Below, piece after piece: positions 1-6,867 of a DNA stretch of 64,000 nt (position 1 is its first letter; every line of letters begins with the position of its first letter). The stretch is taken from assembly GCF_000425425.1 (NCBI RefSeq), contig NZ_AUDK01000002.1:1-64000 (forward strand), read 5' to 3'. This DNA is from Flavobacterium daejeonense DSM 17708 (GTDB lineage: Bacteria; Bacteroidota; Bacteroidia; Flavobacteriales; Flavobacteriaceae). The position numbers and the translations under genes were made by a program. The notes beneath the pieces are model-generated. The model was not told the DNA's origin, made no database searches, and saw only the letters and a list, made by a program, of their open reading frames with translations.

Positions 1-51
1 GAAAAGATTGGAGAAATACCTAATAAGTTGTATCATCCTGTAAAAGATTAA
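1..51 (+). pseudogene. 3' end of a glycosyltransferase gene (first cassette border)
   Basis: Reading in frame from the window edge gives the last 16 residues of a protein ending in NKLYHPVKD. This matches the C-terminus of the intact glycosyltransferase encoded at 7741-8517, with several silent or conservative differences. Because the window begins here I cannot tell whether this is a short fragment, like the one at 2495-2854, or the end of a complete paralogue. Its stop codon overlaps the stop of the opposing 59-codon reading frame by two bases, the same convergent arrangement as at the intact locus. Confidence 0.7.
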
Positions 52-126
52 AAAGTTTCTTTTAATGCTTTTGTTTTTGTAAGTGCAGATGCAATGACTT
101 GGCGTATGTCGTAATATTTATATTTC
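1..126. repeat. Cassette-border repeat, copy 1 (diverged)
   Basis: This stretch is the counterpart of 8467-8592: glycosyltransferase 3' end plus the last ~78 bases of glf. Similarity stops at the same base as in copy 2, after which both copies continue into C39-peptidase sequence. It carries clearly more substitutions than copy 2, so it is probably the older duplication. More of it may lie left of the window. Confidence 0.7.
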
Positions 127-227
127 AAGTAAAACTTACCATAATGTTTGGCAATCATTTTTAAACAAACAGGACTACAATCCATCATGTCCAATTGTCT
201 GTCACAGGGGAAACTATTTATTTGCAT
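48..227 (-). pseudogene. Chimeric 59-codon frame: C39 peptidase head fused to Glf tail (copy 1)
   Basis: The frame is open from an ATG to a stop. Residues 1-34 (RQLDMMDCSPVCLKMIAKHYG in part) match the start of a C39 peptidase/ABC bacteriocin exporter, whose catalytic motif is normally Q-x-D-x-x-DCGPAC. The last ~23 residues (YYDIRQVIASALTKTKALK...) are the C-terminus of the UDP-galactopyranose mutase encoded at 8514-9623. CGPAC has become CSPVC, so the catalytic cysteine remains but its surroundings have drifted. It lacks the rest of the peptidase and the whole transporter, so it cannot be an exporter. I read it as a recombination remnant whose frame happens to be, or is kept, open. Confidence 0.7.
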
Positions 228-360
228 AGGTTAATTTAAGAATAACAAACCTAAGTGATTTATTGTTAGAAAAAATATTGTTTATAAGATTTTTTTCTAA
301 TATTGTATTGCGATAAAATTATAAACTACTCTTATTGTTTAACTTTAACATATTTTAATT
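228..360. promoter_or_regulatory. Divergent control region upstream of the first leader-peptide gene
   Basis: This AT-rich gap separates the leftward C39 head from the rightward toxin-like gene. It shares blocks with the equivalent gap at 3031-3158: an AAACCTA.GTG-like block, then a 22-nt identical block at 283-304 containing ATAAGATTTTTTTCTAAT. Conservation in two otherwise different cassettes suggests a shared promoter or operator, ancestrally serving both the exporter gene and the precursor gene. I do not see a clean TAnnTTTG element. Confidence 0.5.
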
Positions 361-999
361 ATGAAAAACAAAGCGAAATTAGCATTCGAATTACTAGAGC
401 AGGAAATGGAAGTAATCTATAAAGAGGAATTAATGCAATTTATTGGAGGAAGCGGTGGATATACATGGCAACAATTTGTTGATGCTGTAATGAGTGGTAA
501 TTTAAGCGGAATATCTTCAGGTACTTATAGTTCTAGTGATGGGTTTAACTGGTCTAGTTATAGTAGTGGAGGTTATGGTTCATACGTAGTAAATGGAGTT
601 ACCTTTGTTTGGAGTTCGGAATTTAGTATATGGATGGAACAATTAAATGAGGTTTCTGTTGGTAGTACAGGTTGGACAGGAAATTGGATAGAAAATTATA
701 TAGGGCCTAATAATCCGTATGGTTATACATTAGCCCCTGCAAACATGGCAGATTTTTTTGCTATGGTGCATGATTTAGATTATGATGCTCTTAATGCTCA
801 AGGTGTTGGAGGAGTGTTGGTAGATATGAATACTTTATCAGCTGACTTAAGGTTAATAATGAATGAGATTCAAGTTTCTCAAGGTCAATATGGCTCTGAC
901 ATTATGACACGGTTAGAAGCCTTAGCTGTAGCAACAGGTATTTCCGTTGGTGTTCTCATTAAAATGGGTATAAATGGTGCTGCCTCTATTCAAAATTAA
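361..999 (+). CDS. Double-glycine-leader protein with parvovirus-type phospholipase A2-like domain
   Basis: The 212-residue product starts with a C39-type leader: acidic/hydrophobic LLEQEMEVIYKEELMQFIGG ending in a double glycine at residues 29-30. A Gly/Ser/Tyr-rich linker follows (about 31-105). Residues 113-162 then show the parvovirus VP1 phospholipase A2 pattern: YIGPNNP as the calcium loop (113-119), P-A-N-x-A-D (126-131), the catalytic HDxxYD (137-142), and AD at 161-162. This predicts a lipase-like effector cut and exported by a C39-peptidase ABC transporter, not a small modified peptide. The next gene begins 10 bases after the stop and encodes a membrane protein, which fits an immunity role. 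Motifs are seen in the sequence; toxicity and export are inferred. Confidence 0.75.
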   Translation: MKNKAKLAFELLEQEMEVIYKEELMQFIGGSGGYTWQQFVDAVMSGNLSGISSGTYSSSDGFNWSSYSSGGYGSYVVNGVTFVWSSEFSIWMEQLNEVSVGSTGWTGNWIENYIGPNNPYGYTLAPANMADFFAMVHDLDYDALNAQGVGGVLVDMNTLSADLRLIMNEIQVSQGQYGSDIMTRLEALAVATGISVGVLIKMGINGAASIQN

Positions 1000-1009
1000 C
1001 TATAGCACT

Positions 1010-1876
1010 ATGTCTTCGAAAAACAGCGAAATTTTAATTTCAAAGGGCTTTATTTTATGTCTTATGATATTGCTATTAAATGATTTTTTTTTGAAATATC
1101 ATTTTCATAATCGTTTAACTGGCAAGTTAAGTGATTTTGTGGGGTTGTTTATTTTTCCTCTTTTTATGTGCATCTTTTTTGAAAAAAGAAAACTTATTTA
1201 CATTTTAACGGCTATTGGTTTTATTATTTGGAAATCACCATTTTCTACTTTAGTTATTCATTTTTGGAATGATTTTGCTTTTTGGCAAATAAATAGAGTG
1301 ATTGATTATACTGATTTAGTAGCATTACTGGTTCTTCCAATAAGTTATTATTATAAACCTAAGGATGTTAAATTTTCACTAAGGACTACAAAATATTTTT
1401 CAGTTGTAATCTTTCTAATTACTTGTTTTAGTTTTTTAGCAACTGCGGGTACTCATGGCAGGATCAAAAACTATGCTTATTCTAAGAGTAAAAAAGAGGT
1501 AAATAAAGCTATAAAGGAATTATTTAAGTTACATCCTGAATATATTGTGCCCGATAGTTTACGAAAATATACTATAGAATATAGTGGTAATAAAGGAGAA
1601 GCATTTAAAAGAATGACAAATGATAGTGTGAGTTTTCATATGTATATTCCTGGAAGTAAAAAAGGATCAATTTTTTGGTGTGGCTTTGTTGGTCGCAATG
1701 ATAACTGGGAGAATAATGAATGTCAATTATCTTTTATAGGAATTTGCAATGCTGATAATGTAAGATTTTATGATGATCAATTAACTTCAATAGAAAAACA
1801 AAAAGCAACTACTATTTTTCAGAAAAATATAATTTTCAGGATAGATAGCATATTACATATTAAACGAAATTTTTAA
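1010..1876 (+). CDS. Polytopic membrane protein, candidate immunity protein for the PLA2-like effector
   Basis: I do not recognise a named family. From the preferred ATG (MSSKNSEILIS) the product has 288 residues; an upstream ATG at 974 would overlap the preceding gene. The N-terminal half holds about five hydrophobic segments, with a conserved-looking LTGKLSDFVGLF stretch between the first two. The C-terminal half is soluble, with a KSKKEVNKAIKELF helix followed by a Cys/Trp-containing domain. The start lies 10 bases after the effector gene, so the two are probably cotranscribed. A membrane-embedded neighbour would suit immunity to a lipid-cleaving toxin, but this is inferred from position only. 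Confidence 0.6.
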   Translation: MSSKNSEILISKGFILCLMILLLNDFFLKYHFHNRLTGKLSDFVGLFIFPLFMCIFFEKRKLIYILTAIGFIIWKSPFSTLVIHFWNDFAFWQINRVIDYTDLVALLVLPISYYYKPKDVKFSLRTTKYFSVVIFLITCFSFLATAGTHGRIKNYAYSKSKKEVNKAIKELFKLHPEYIVPDSLRKYTIEYSGNKGEAFKRMTNDSVSFHMYIPGSKKGSIFWCGFVGRNDNWENNECQLSFIGICNADNVRFYDDQLTSIEKQKATTIFQKNIIFRIDSILHIKRNF

Positions 1877-1877
1877 C

Positions 1878-2471
1878 ATGTCAAAAAACTTTAAAATATT
1901 AAAAACGGGAATTGTATACTTTTTCATGTTAGCAAATCTTCATTCATTAAGAGCTCAAGATATTCCAGATTGTTTTATCTCATTTAAAGGATATAAAAGT
2001 GTCACAAACGTTAGAATAGACAGGCTTCCTGCTAAGAAGAACAAGTATAGGATTTTACCAACAACAGAAGGGTTAAAAAAAATATCACAGCTAGATGGTT
2101 ATAGAATTCTCTATAATAAACAAAATTTTCCCTTTGTTAATTTAAAGGTTGAGTATTCTGACTCAAAGGCTTATCAAGACGATCAAAAGAATTTATTAGC
2201 ACATTTAAATTTTATATCAAACCATTCAGGTTCAAAAGGTAGTGTAGAAGTTAAAGTGAACGGTTATAGCATTTATGGGTTTAATAATTCTACCTCGGCT
2301 AACAGAATAATTGGCTCTTTTGTTATTTTTCCTCAAAAAAACGTGATTATTTATATTGATTTTGAAAAGCCAGAAAAGAGAAGCTATAATAACCAGCAAG
2401 TATTCTTAGAAGAGCAAAATATTTTTTTTGAATATTATACGACTTATCTAAAAAAATGTCACAATAAATAA
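1878..2471 (+). CDS. Secreted or periplasmic protein of unknown function
   Basis: The 197-residue product has a Sec signal peptide (MSKNFKILKTGIVYFFMLANLHSLRA, cleavage likely after LRA before QD). The mature part has a single-domain look, with alternating beta-strand-like segments, and ends in the Cys/Lys-rich tail KKCHNK. It starts one base after the previous stop, so it belongs to the first cassette operon. I do not recognise the family. It could be a second, periplasmic immunity factor or an accessory to the effector; both are guesses from position. Confidence 0.6.
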   Translation: MSKNFKILKTGIVYFFMLANLHSLRAQDIPDCFISFKGYKSVTNVRIDRLPAKKNKYRILPTTEGLKKISQLDGYRILYNKQNFPFVNLKVEYSDSKAYQDDQKNLLAHLNFISNHSGSKGSVEVKVNGYSIYGFNNSTSANRIIGSFVIFPQKNVIIYIDFEKPEKRSYNNQQVFLEEQNIFFEYYTTYLKKCHNK

Positions 2472-2494
2472 TTACATCCAATAGATTTTTTTGA

Positions 2495-2854
2495 TTAATT
2501 TCAAAAAAACACTATCCCAAAAAGTCAAAATCAGATTATAAAGTACGATCTTTTAATCCATTATATAGGATATCAAGGGAAGCGCTAAGTTTTATTGATC
2601 AAGAATTATTAAATGGATGGCAAGGACATCATGAGGTTTTACTTCCGACTCTCTTGAATGCTGGAGGGTTTGAAATAATGGATTTTGGGGGTAAAGGAGA
2701 ATTTGTATCAAATGGAGATGAAGATAAATTTTATTTTGGAAATTATATCCAAAATAACGAGATAGAAAACACAGCATCAACTTTTAGATGGAGACCTATT
2801 CATGAAAAAATGGGAGAAATACCTAATAAACTATATCATCCTGTAAAAGATTAA
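2495..2854 (+). pseudogene. 3' fragment of a glycosyltransferase gene (second cassette border)
   Basis: The frame is open from about 2495 without a suitable start and encodes the C-terminal ~115 residues of the glycosyltransferase complete at 7741-8517. It is a mosaic. The first part (to about 2578, VRSFNPLYRIS) is homologous but clearly diverged, whereas from GCGCTAAG onward it differs from the intact gene at only about five bases by eye. The N-terminal half, with the acidic IEDD motif, is missing, so it cannot be active. The mosaic suggests recent recombination or gene conversion with the intact copy. Confidence 0.8.
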
Positions 2855-2929
2855 AAAGTTTCTTTTAATGCTTTTGTTTTTGTAAGTGCAGATGCAATAA
2901 CTTGGTGCATGTCATAATATTTATATTCC
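2579..2929. repeat. Cassette-border repeat, copy 2 (near identical to 8242-8592)
   Basis: About 350 bases covering the 3' end of the glycosyltransferase gene and the last ~78 bases of glf are almost identical to 8242-8592. Differences are confined to a handful of positions within the glycosyltransferase part; the glf part looks identical. Similarity ends abruptly after TTATATTCC, where this copy continues into C39-peptidase sequence while the intact locus continues into glf. That base marks an illegitimate or homology-assisted junction. Confidence 0.85.
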
Positions 2930-3030
2930 AAGTAAAACTTGCCATGATGTTTGGCTATCATTTTTAAACAGGCAGGACCACAATCCATCATGTCCATTTG
3001 TCTGTCACAGGGAAATCCATTTAATTTCAT
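2851..3030 (-). pseudogene. Chimeric 59-codon frame: C39 peptidase head fused to Glf tail (copy 2)
   Basis: This ORF is open from ATG to stop. Residues 1-34 include RQMDMMDCGPACLKMIAKHH, the canonical start of a C39 peptidase in a bacteriocin ABC exporter, with the catalytic Cys in DCGPAC intact. From KYYDMHQVIASALTKTK to the end it is exactly the C-terminus of the Glf encoded at 8514-9623. The fusion point is the same as in copy 1, so the fusion arose once and was then copied. It has no ATP-binding or membrane part. Either it is a fossil of a leftward exporter gene that once faced the effector gene, or it is a short peptide of unknown use. Confidence 0.75.
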
Positions 3031-3158
3031 AGGCTATTTTAACAAATAAAGCAAACCTAGGGTGTTTATTGTAAAAAAAAAATTACTTTTAATTTTTTTT
3101 TATAAGATTTTTTTCTAATATTTGAAAAAAAATATTTTCACTTAAAAGTCAAAAAAAT
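3031..3158. promoter_or_regulatory. Divergent control region upstream of the second leader-peptide gene
   Basis: This gap is the counterpart of 228-360. It repeats the GCAAACCTA block and the identical 22-nt block (3101-3122), while the sequence between them is rebuilt with A and T runs. It then differs completely from copy 1 for the last ~30 bases before the start codon. The preserved blocks probably hold the promoter that drives the cassette. Confidence 0.5.
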
Positions 3159-3692
3159 ATGAAGAAACAAAACAACCTAAAGAAACTTTCTTTAGACCAA
3201 CTAAAGATCATGAACTCGGTTCTAAGTCCAGAGCAACAAGCAATGCACATGGGGGGAATTGACCCTATAGTTACATGTCATGATCTAACCGGAGGAGGTA
3301 CCGTAGAGTCTTGGGATTTGGGAGGGACGGGGTCTTATTCAATTGTAACTGCACCTGATGGGAAAAAATTCGTCTTTGATGGAGTAAGAGTAGCTGATGG
3401 AGGCTTGTCAGCTTATACGTCTTCTGATGGAGTAGTTCACATTGGAAGTGGATTAACTATTGATGAATTTATCCATGAATATGGACATTATTTACAATCA
3501 TTAGAAACGAATAGCTTTGGTTATTATGGTACTGTTGGTCTTGAAAGTGGATACAAGAATGGGCTAGAGTTTATTGGGATAGATAGCGAATATTATTCTA
3601 CAGGATATGAAAATGATGCAAGCAATAGAGGAAATTCATACATGGGTTATTATTATCCAAATTCTGGATATGTTGCACCTACAACTCCTTAA
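3159..3692 (+). CDS. Double-glycine-leader protein with HExxH metallopeptidase-like domain
   Basis: The 177-residue product opens with a leader (LKKLSLDQLKIMNSVLSPEQ..., ending HMGG at residues 30-33) of the type cut by C39 peptidases. After it come a Gly-rich stretch (45-60), a predicted beta-rich segment, and the zinc-binding HEYGHYLQS at 106-114 within IDEFIHEYGH. The C-terminal YENDASNRGNSY (150-161) could give a third ligand (Glu151), as in HExxH effectors found at the ends of Rhs and other polymorphic toxins. I infer a small secreted metallopeptidase-like effector. No membrane segment is present. The gene sits in the same place relative to the border repeat as the PLA2-like gene, but the mature sequence is unrelated. 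Confidence 0.7.
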   Translation: MKKQNNLKKLSLDQLKIMNSVLSPEQQAMHMGGIDPIVTCHDLTGGGTVESWDLGGTGSYSIVTAPDGKKFVFDGVRVADGGLSAYTSSDGVVHIGSGLTIDEFIHEYGHYLQSLETNSFGYYGTVGLESGYKNGLEFIGIDSEYYSTGYENDASNRGNSYMGYYYPNSGYVAPTTP

Positions 3693-3780
3693 AGTTGAGA
3701 AATTAATTTCATTTAAACGGGGTTCTAATATCAAACACAAATATAAAATAGTATTTTTTTTCACTATATTCCTTTGTAAA

Positions 3781-4968
3781 ATGCGTTTTAATTATATTTT
3801 GGTTATTCTTTTTAGTGTTTCTTTTTGTTTTTGTAAAAATGTAGGTGGTGTTCCCATTATCGAAAAAATAGCAATCGAAAAAGACACATTGCATTCTTTA
3901 AAAGGAACAATGTATTTACCTGCTAATAGAAAGCCCGATAAAATAATTATATACTTAACTTCTATAATGGAAGATGGTATTCACCCTGATTTTACTGCTA
4001 CCAGAGATACACTTTTAGTGATGCGGCAATACGTTCAGCATTTTACTGATAATCATATAGGGGTACTGCTTTTAACTCGAAATACTAAATGGGGTGATTC
4101 TATTCGGTCATCTTTATCAATAAAAACTTTGGCTTCTGATACTGAAAAAGTTTTGAATTATTTAAAATCAAAAGAAGAATACAAAAAAATCCCGATTGGG
4201 ATTATGGGGTCAAGTGAGGCTGGTTGTGCTGCTGCTATGGTGGTTTCGAAGCATAAAGATATTACTTTTTCAATTTTAATGTCCACGCCTGGTGTAACGG
4301 GCTATGATGAATTTGATTATGATGTTGAAAAAAGAGTTCGTCCTTTCGTAATTTCGGCTGGCTTTCAAACTAGCATGAGTGATTCAGTTTATATATACAA
4401 TGGAAATAAATATATATTTAGTTATCAAAAAAAGGCTTCTATGGAGGTTTTTTATGATAACTTTTACAAAGGAATTGCTTCAATTGGGAGACAAATTATT
4501 CCTAAATATTCAAGTTACGATACCATCAAGACAGAGGCATTTAAATTGTTTAATGAAAAGTGGAAAGGGACTAAATTTAAGCCATATTACAACGACCCAA
4601 AAGAAGGAAAAATACCTACTGAGAAATTGATTAAGGACGGTATCTTGTTGGGAGCAATGTTTAATCCAAGATACATAGAGTTCTCAAAATGGGATCCTAA
4701 GTTGTATTTTCCTAAAATTAAACAGCCGGTATTAATGCTTTATGGCGAAAAAGATATAAATATCAGCTTAAAACCAGGGGTTGATTCCGTTAGGCAAATC
4801 ATTAAGGACTGTAAATTAACCAATTTTAGCTTGAAATATTACGACGGATTAGATCATAGTTTGTTTCCTTATCGTGAAAAAAAGGAGAAACGCCCCACAG
4901 GAGAAACTGTCCCGGATTATGTGTTTAATGATATCGTGCATTGGTTAGATGAAATAAATATCAAATAA
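3781..4968 (+). CDS. Alpha/beta-hydrolase family lipoprotein
   Basis: The preferred start is the ATG of MRFNYILVIL, because it begins a lipoprotein-type signal (VILFSVSFCFCKN, Cys at 16 or 18); the longer frame from 3607 would overlap the effector gene. The 395-residue product shows a hydrolase fold: nucleophile elbow GSSEAG (Ser145), a late LMLYGEKDINI strand carrying an acidic residue, and a DGLDHSLFP segment with the likely catalytic His near the C-terminus. Its stop overlaps the start of the LanC-like gene (TAATG). It may process, or protect against, the cassette product; nothing in the sequence decides this. The substrate is unknown. Confidence 0.7.
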   Translation: MRFNYILVILFSVSFCFCKNVGGVPIIEKIAIEKDTLHSLKGTMYLPANRKPDKIIIYLTSIMEDGIHPDFTATRDTLLVMRQYVQHFTDNHIGVLLLTRNTKWGDSIRSSLSIKTLASDTEKVLNYLKSKEEYKKIPIGIMGSSEAGCAAAMVVSKHKDITFSILMSTPGVTGYDEFDYDVEKRVRPFVISAGFQTSMSDSVYIYNGNKYIFSYQKKASMEVFYDNFYKGIASIGRQIIPKYSSYDTIKTEAFKLFNEKWKGTKFKPYYNDPKEGKIPTEKLIKDGILLGAMFNPRYIEFSKWDPKLYFPKIKQPVLMLYGEKDINISLKPGVDSVRQIIKDCKLTNFSLKYYDGLDHSLFPYREKKEKRPTGETVPDYVFNDIVHWLDEINIK

Positions 4969-5978
4969 TGGAAGTAATACTTGAGTTGATTAACGAAAGA
5001 ATAGCAAAACATGCTAGTGTAACAAGGTTGCTAAATTTCGAAAATGGAAAACTTGGATTTTGCTTTTATTTTTTTGAGCTGGCAACCATTGAGAAATCCC
5101 CCAAACATTTAAAGCTGGCAACCAACTTATTTGAACAAATACGCAGAGAATTACCTGCATATTCTGCGAACAACTTCGTATATGAACTCGCCCAAATAGG
5201 TATCGCTATAGATTTATTTGTAAAAAGAGATTACATTCACGCGGATATAAATAGACTGCTGGAGGATTTTGATGATCTCATTTTTAAAAAGTTGTTGGTT
5301 TTGGATTTAGCAAATATAAAGCCATTCGAAACAGTTATTATACTTTATTACCTGTGTATTCGTATTGAAAAGCAAAAGAAAGAAAGTGATGCCTGTTTTA
5401 TATTGGAAGAATTATGTATCCTAACCTTTAATAATTTTTACCAAACAATAGATAGCTCGTTTTTTGATGAGCCTTTATCTTTTTCATTAACCTATCAACT
5501 CCCACTTTTTATCTTTATTTTAAGTAAACTTTATGGTTTAGGTTTTTATAATTACAGATTTGATGCGATAATAAAAGAAGTATCTGGACTTATATTATCT
5601 AGACTTCCAGTTCTACACTCCAATCGTCTATACTTACTTTGGTCACTGACTAAGCTCAAAGAAGCTACAAATTCCATAATTTGGGATGAGCAAATTGAAA
5701 TATTAACCCAGCATATAAATTGCGAAAAAATTATTTTTGAAGAACTAAGGAGTAAAAATATTGCTATTAGGGATGGTTTAGCTGGTGTGTATTTACTACT
5801 CAATGAGTTGTCAAGCACGATAAATAAAATACAGTTTGATGTTAATTGGATAAAAGAAAAATTAAAAGATTCGGAACTTTGGAAAAATAACAGATGGGCT
5901 ACTTCAAATTTAGGTCTCGTAAATGGTCTCAGCGGGGTAATTTTGGTTTACTCTCTAATAAAAACAAATAATCAATGA
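4968..5978 (+). CDS. LanC-like protein lacking zinc ligands
   Basis: The 336-residue product has the repeated Gly-containing helical hairpins of LanC-like (alpha/alpha) barrels: NGKLGFCFYFFELA (about 26-39), FVYELAQIGIAIDLF, IRDGLAGVYLLLNEL and the terminal GLVNGLSGVILVYSLI. LanC cyclases bind zinc through a WC-x-G Cys and a CHG pair. I see neither, so lanthionine formation is unlikely. Bacteroidota loci with GG-leader precursors often carry LanC-like genes beside glycosyltransferases. It is translationally coupled to both neighbours (TAATG upstream, ATGA downstream), which suggests it works with the hydrolase and the next glycosyltransferase, perhaps as a scaffold or leader-binding partner. 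Confidence 0.65.
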   Translation: MEVILELINERIAKHASVTRLLNFENGKLGFCFYFFELATIEKSPKHLKLATNLFEQIRRELPAYSANNFVYELAQIGIAIDLFVKRDYIHADINRLLEDFDDLIFKKLLVLDLANIKPFETVIILYYLCIRIEKQKKESDACFILEELCILTFNNFYQTIDSSFFDEPLSFSLTYQLPLFIFILSKLYGLGFYNYRFDAIIKEVSGLILSRLPVLHSNRLYLLWSLTKLKEATNSIIWDEQIEILTQHINCEKIIFEELRSKNIAIRDGLAGVYLLLNELSSTINKIQFDVNWIKEKLKDSELWKNNRWATSNLGLVNGLSGVILVYSLIKTNNQ

Positions 5979-6730
5979 AGGTTAACTTAAAAGACGTGAC
6001 TTTTTTAATTCCAGTAAAAGTTGATTCTGTCATTCGAATTGAAAATTTGCTAGCAACTGTTAATTATATTATCAAAAATTTTAATACTAATATAATTGTA
6101 ACAGAGATTGCTAAGTATAATAATCATATTTTAGGTAAAGTATTGAATCGAAATATCAATTATATTTTTGTTGAGGATAAAGATCCTATCTTCCATAGAA
6201 CAAAATATCTGAACCGATTTGCGAATGAAGTGGAAACGCCATTTATTGCAATTTGGGATGCTGACGTAATTATTGATAAAAGACAAATTATGGATGCAGT
6301 TTTCAAGCTTCGTAAAGATGAAGCAGATATAGCTTATCCTTATGATGGACGCTTTTATGATACTTCTCCTATAATCCGCGATTTATTTCTAATTAAGCAA
6401 CGTATATCTATTTTACATAAATATGCTAATCGAATGTTTTTACCATATGGAAGTAATCATAAAGGAGGTGCTTTCATCGCTAACACGAAAAAATACCGAA
6501 TAGCAGGAATGGAGAATGAAAATTTTTATGGATGGGGGCCTGAAGATTTTGAAAGATACGAACGTTGGTATAATATGGGTTTTATGATTTCTTTTATTAC
6601 TGGAGGCCTGTACCATTTAACACATCCTCGGGACATAAATGGGAAATTTAATTCAAAACGTCAGATGCAAATTACCACTGCTGAACTAGAAAAAACTAGA
6701 AAAAGTTCATCCGAAGAGTTAATAAAGTAA
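5975..6730 (+). CDS. Galactosyltransferase-type family 2/7 glycosyltransferase
   Basis: The 251-residue GT-A enzyme has an N-terminal nucleotide-binding start (VTFLIPVKVDS), a DAD metal-binding motif in IWDADVIIDKRQ (around residue 93), and the hallmark GWGPEDFERYERW of the Glyco_transf_7C galactosyltransferase group (about 188-200). It is cytoplasmic, with no membrane segment. Its start overlaps the end of the LanC-like gene by four bases. Related enzymes occur in Bacteroidota systems with GG-leader precursors, so the acceptor could be the effector protein; a surface glycan is the alternative, given glf nearby. Confidence 0.8.
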   Translation: MKVNLKDVTFLIPVKVDSVIRIENLLATVNYIIKNFNTNIIVTEIAKYNNHILGKVLNRNINYIFVEDKDPIFHRTKYLNRFANEVETPFIAIWDADVIIDKRQIMDAVFKLRKDEADIAYPYDGRFYDTSPIIRDLFLIKQRISILHKYANRMFLPYGSNHKGGAFIANTKKYRIAGMENENFYGWGPEDFERYERWYNMGFMISFITGGLYHLTHPRDINGKFNSKRQMQITTAELEKTRKSSSEELIK

Positions 6731-6867
6731 CCTCCACGGCAATGACTTTATTGTGAATCGCAGGAGAAATCACCAAAAAAAATAAGAGGTTCAGGAAGTT
6801 TACAGTGAATCTAAATTAGTTTGTTTTTTATTTTGTTGTAGTGTTTGATTATGATTAGAATAATGTT

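Noticed and set aside
2592..2780. 62-codon minus-strand frame, also seen at 8255-8443
   Set aside because: It is the antisense of the duplicated glycosyltransferase 3' end. Its presence twice only reflects the repeat, and it has no start context or protein-like features.
3607..3780. Upstream extension of the hydrolase gene
   Set aside because: It overlaps the effector gene and encodes no signal or domain. The ATG at 3781 begins a lipoprotein-type signal peptide.
4968..5978. Classical lanthipeptide cluster
   Set aside because: No LanB or LanM dehydratase is present, the precursors are 177-212 residues long, and the LanC-like protein lacks zinc ligands.
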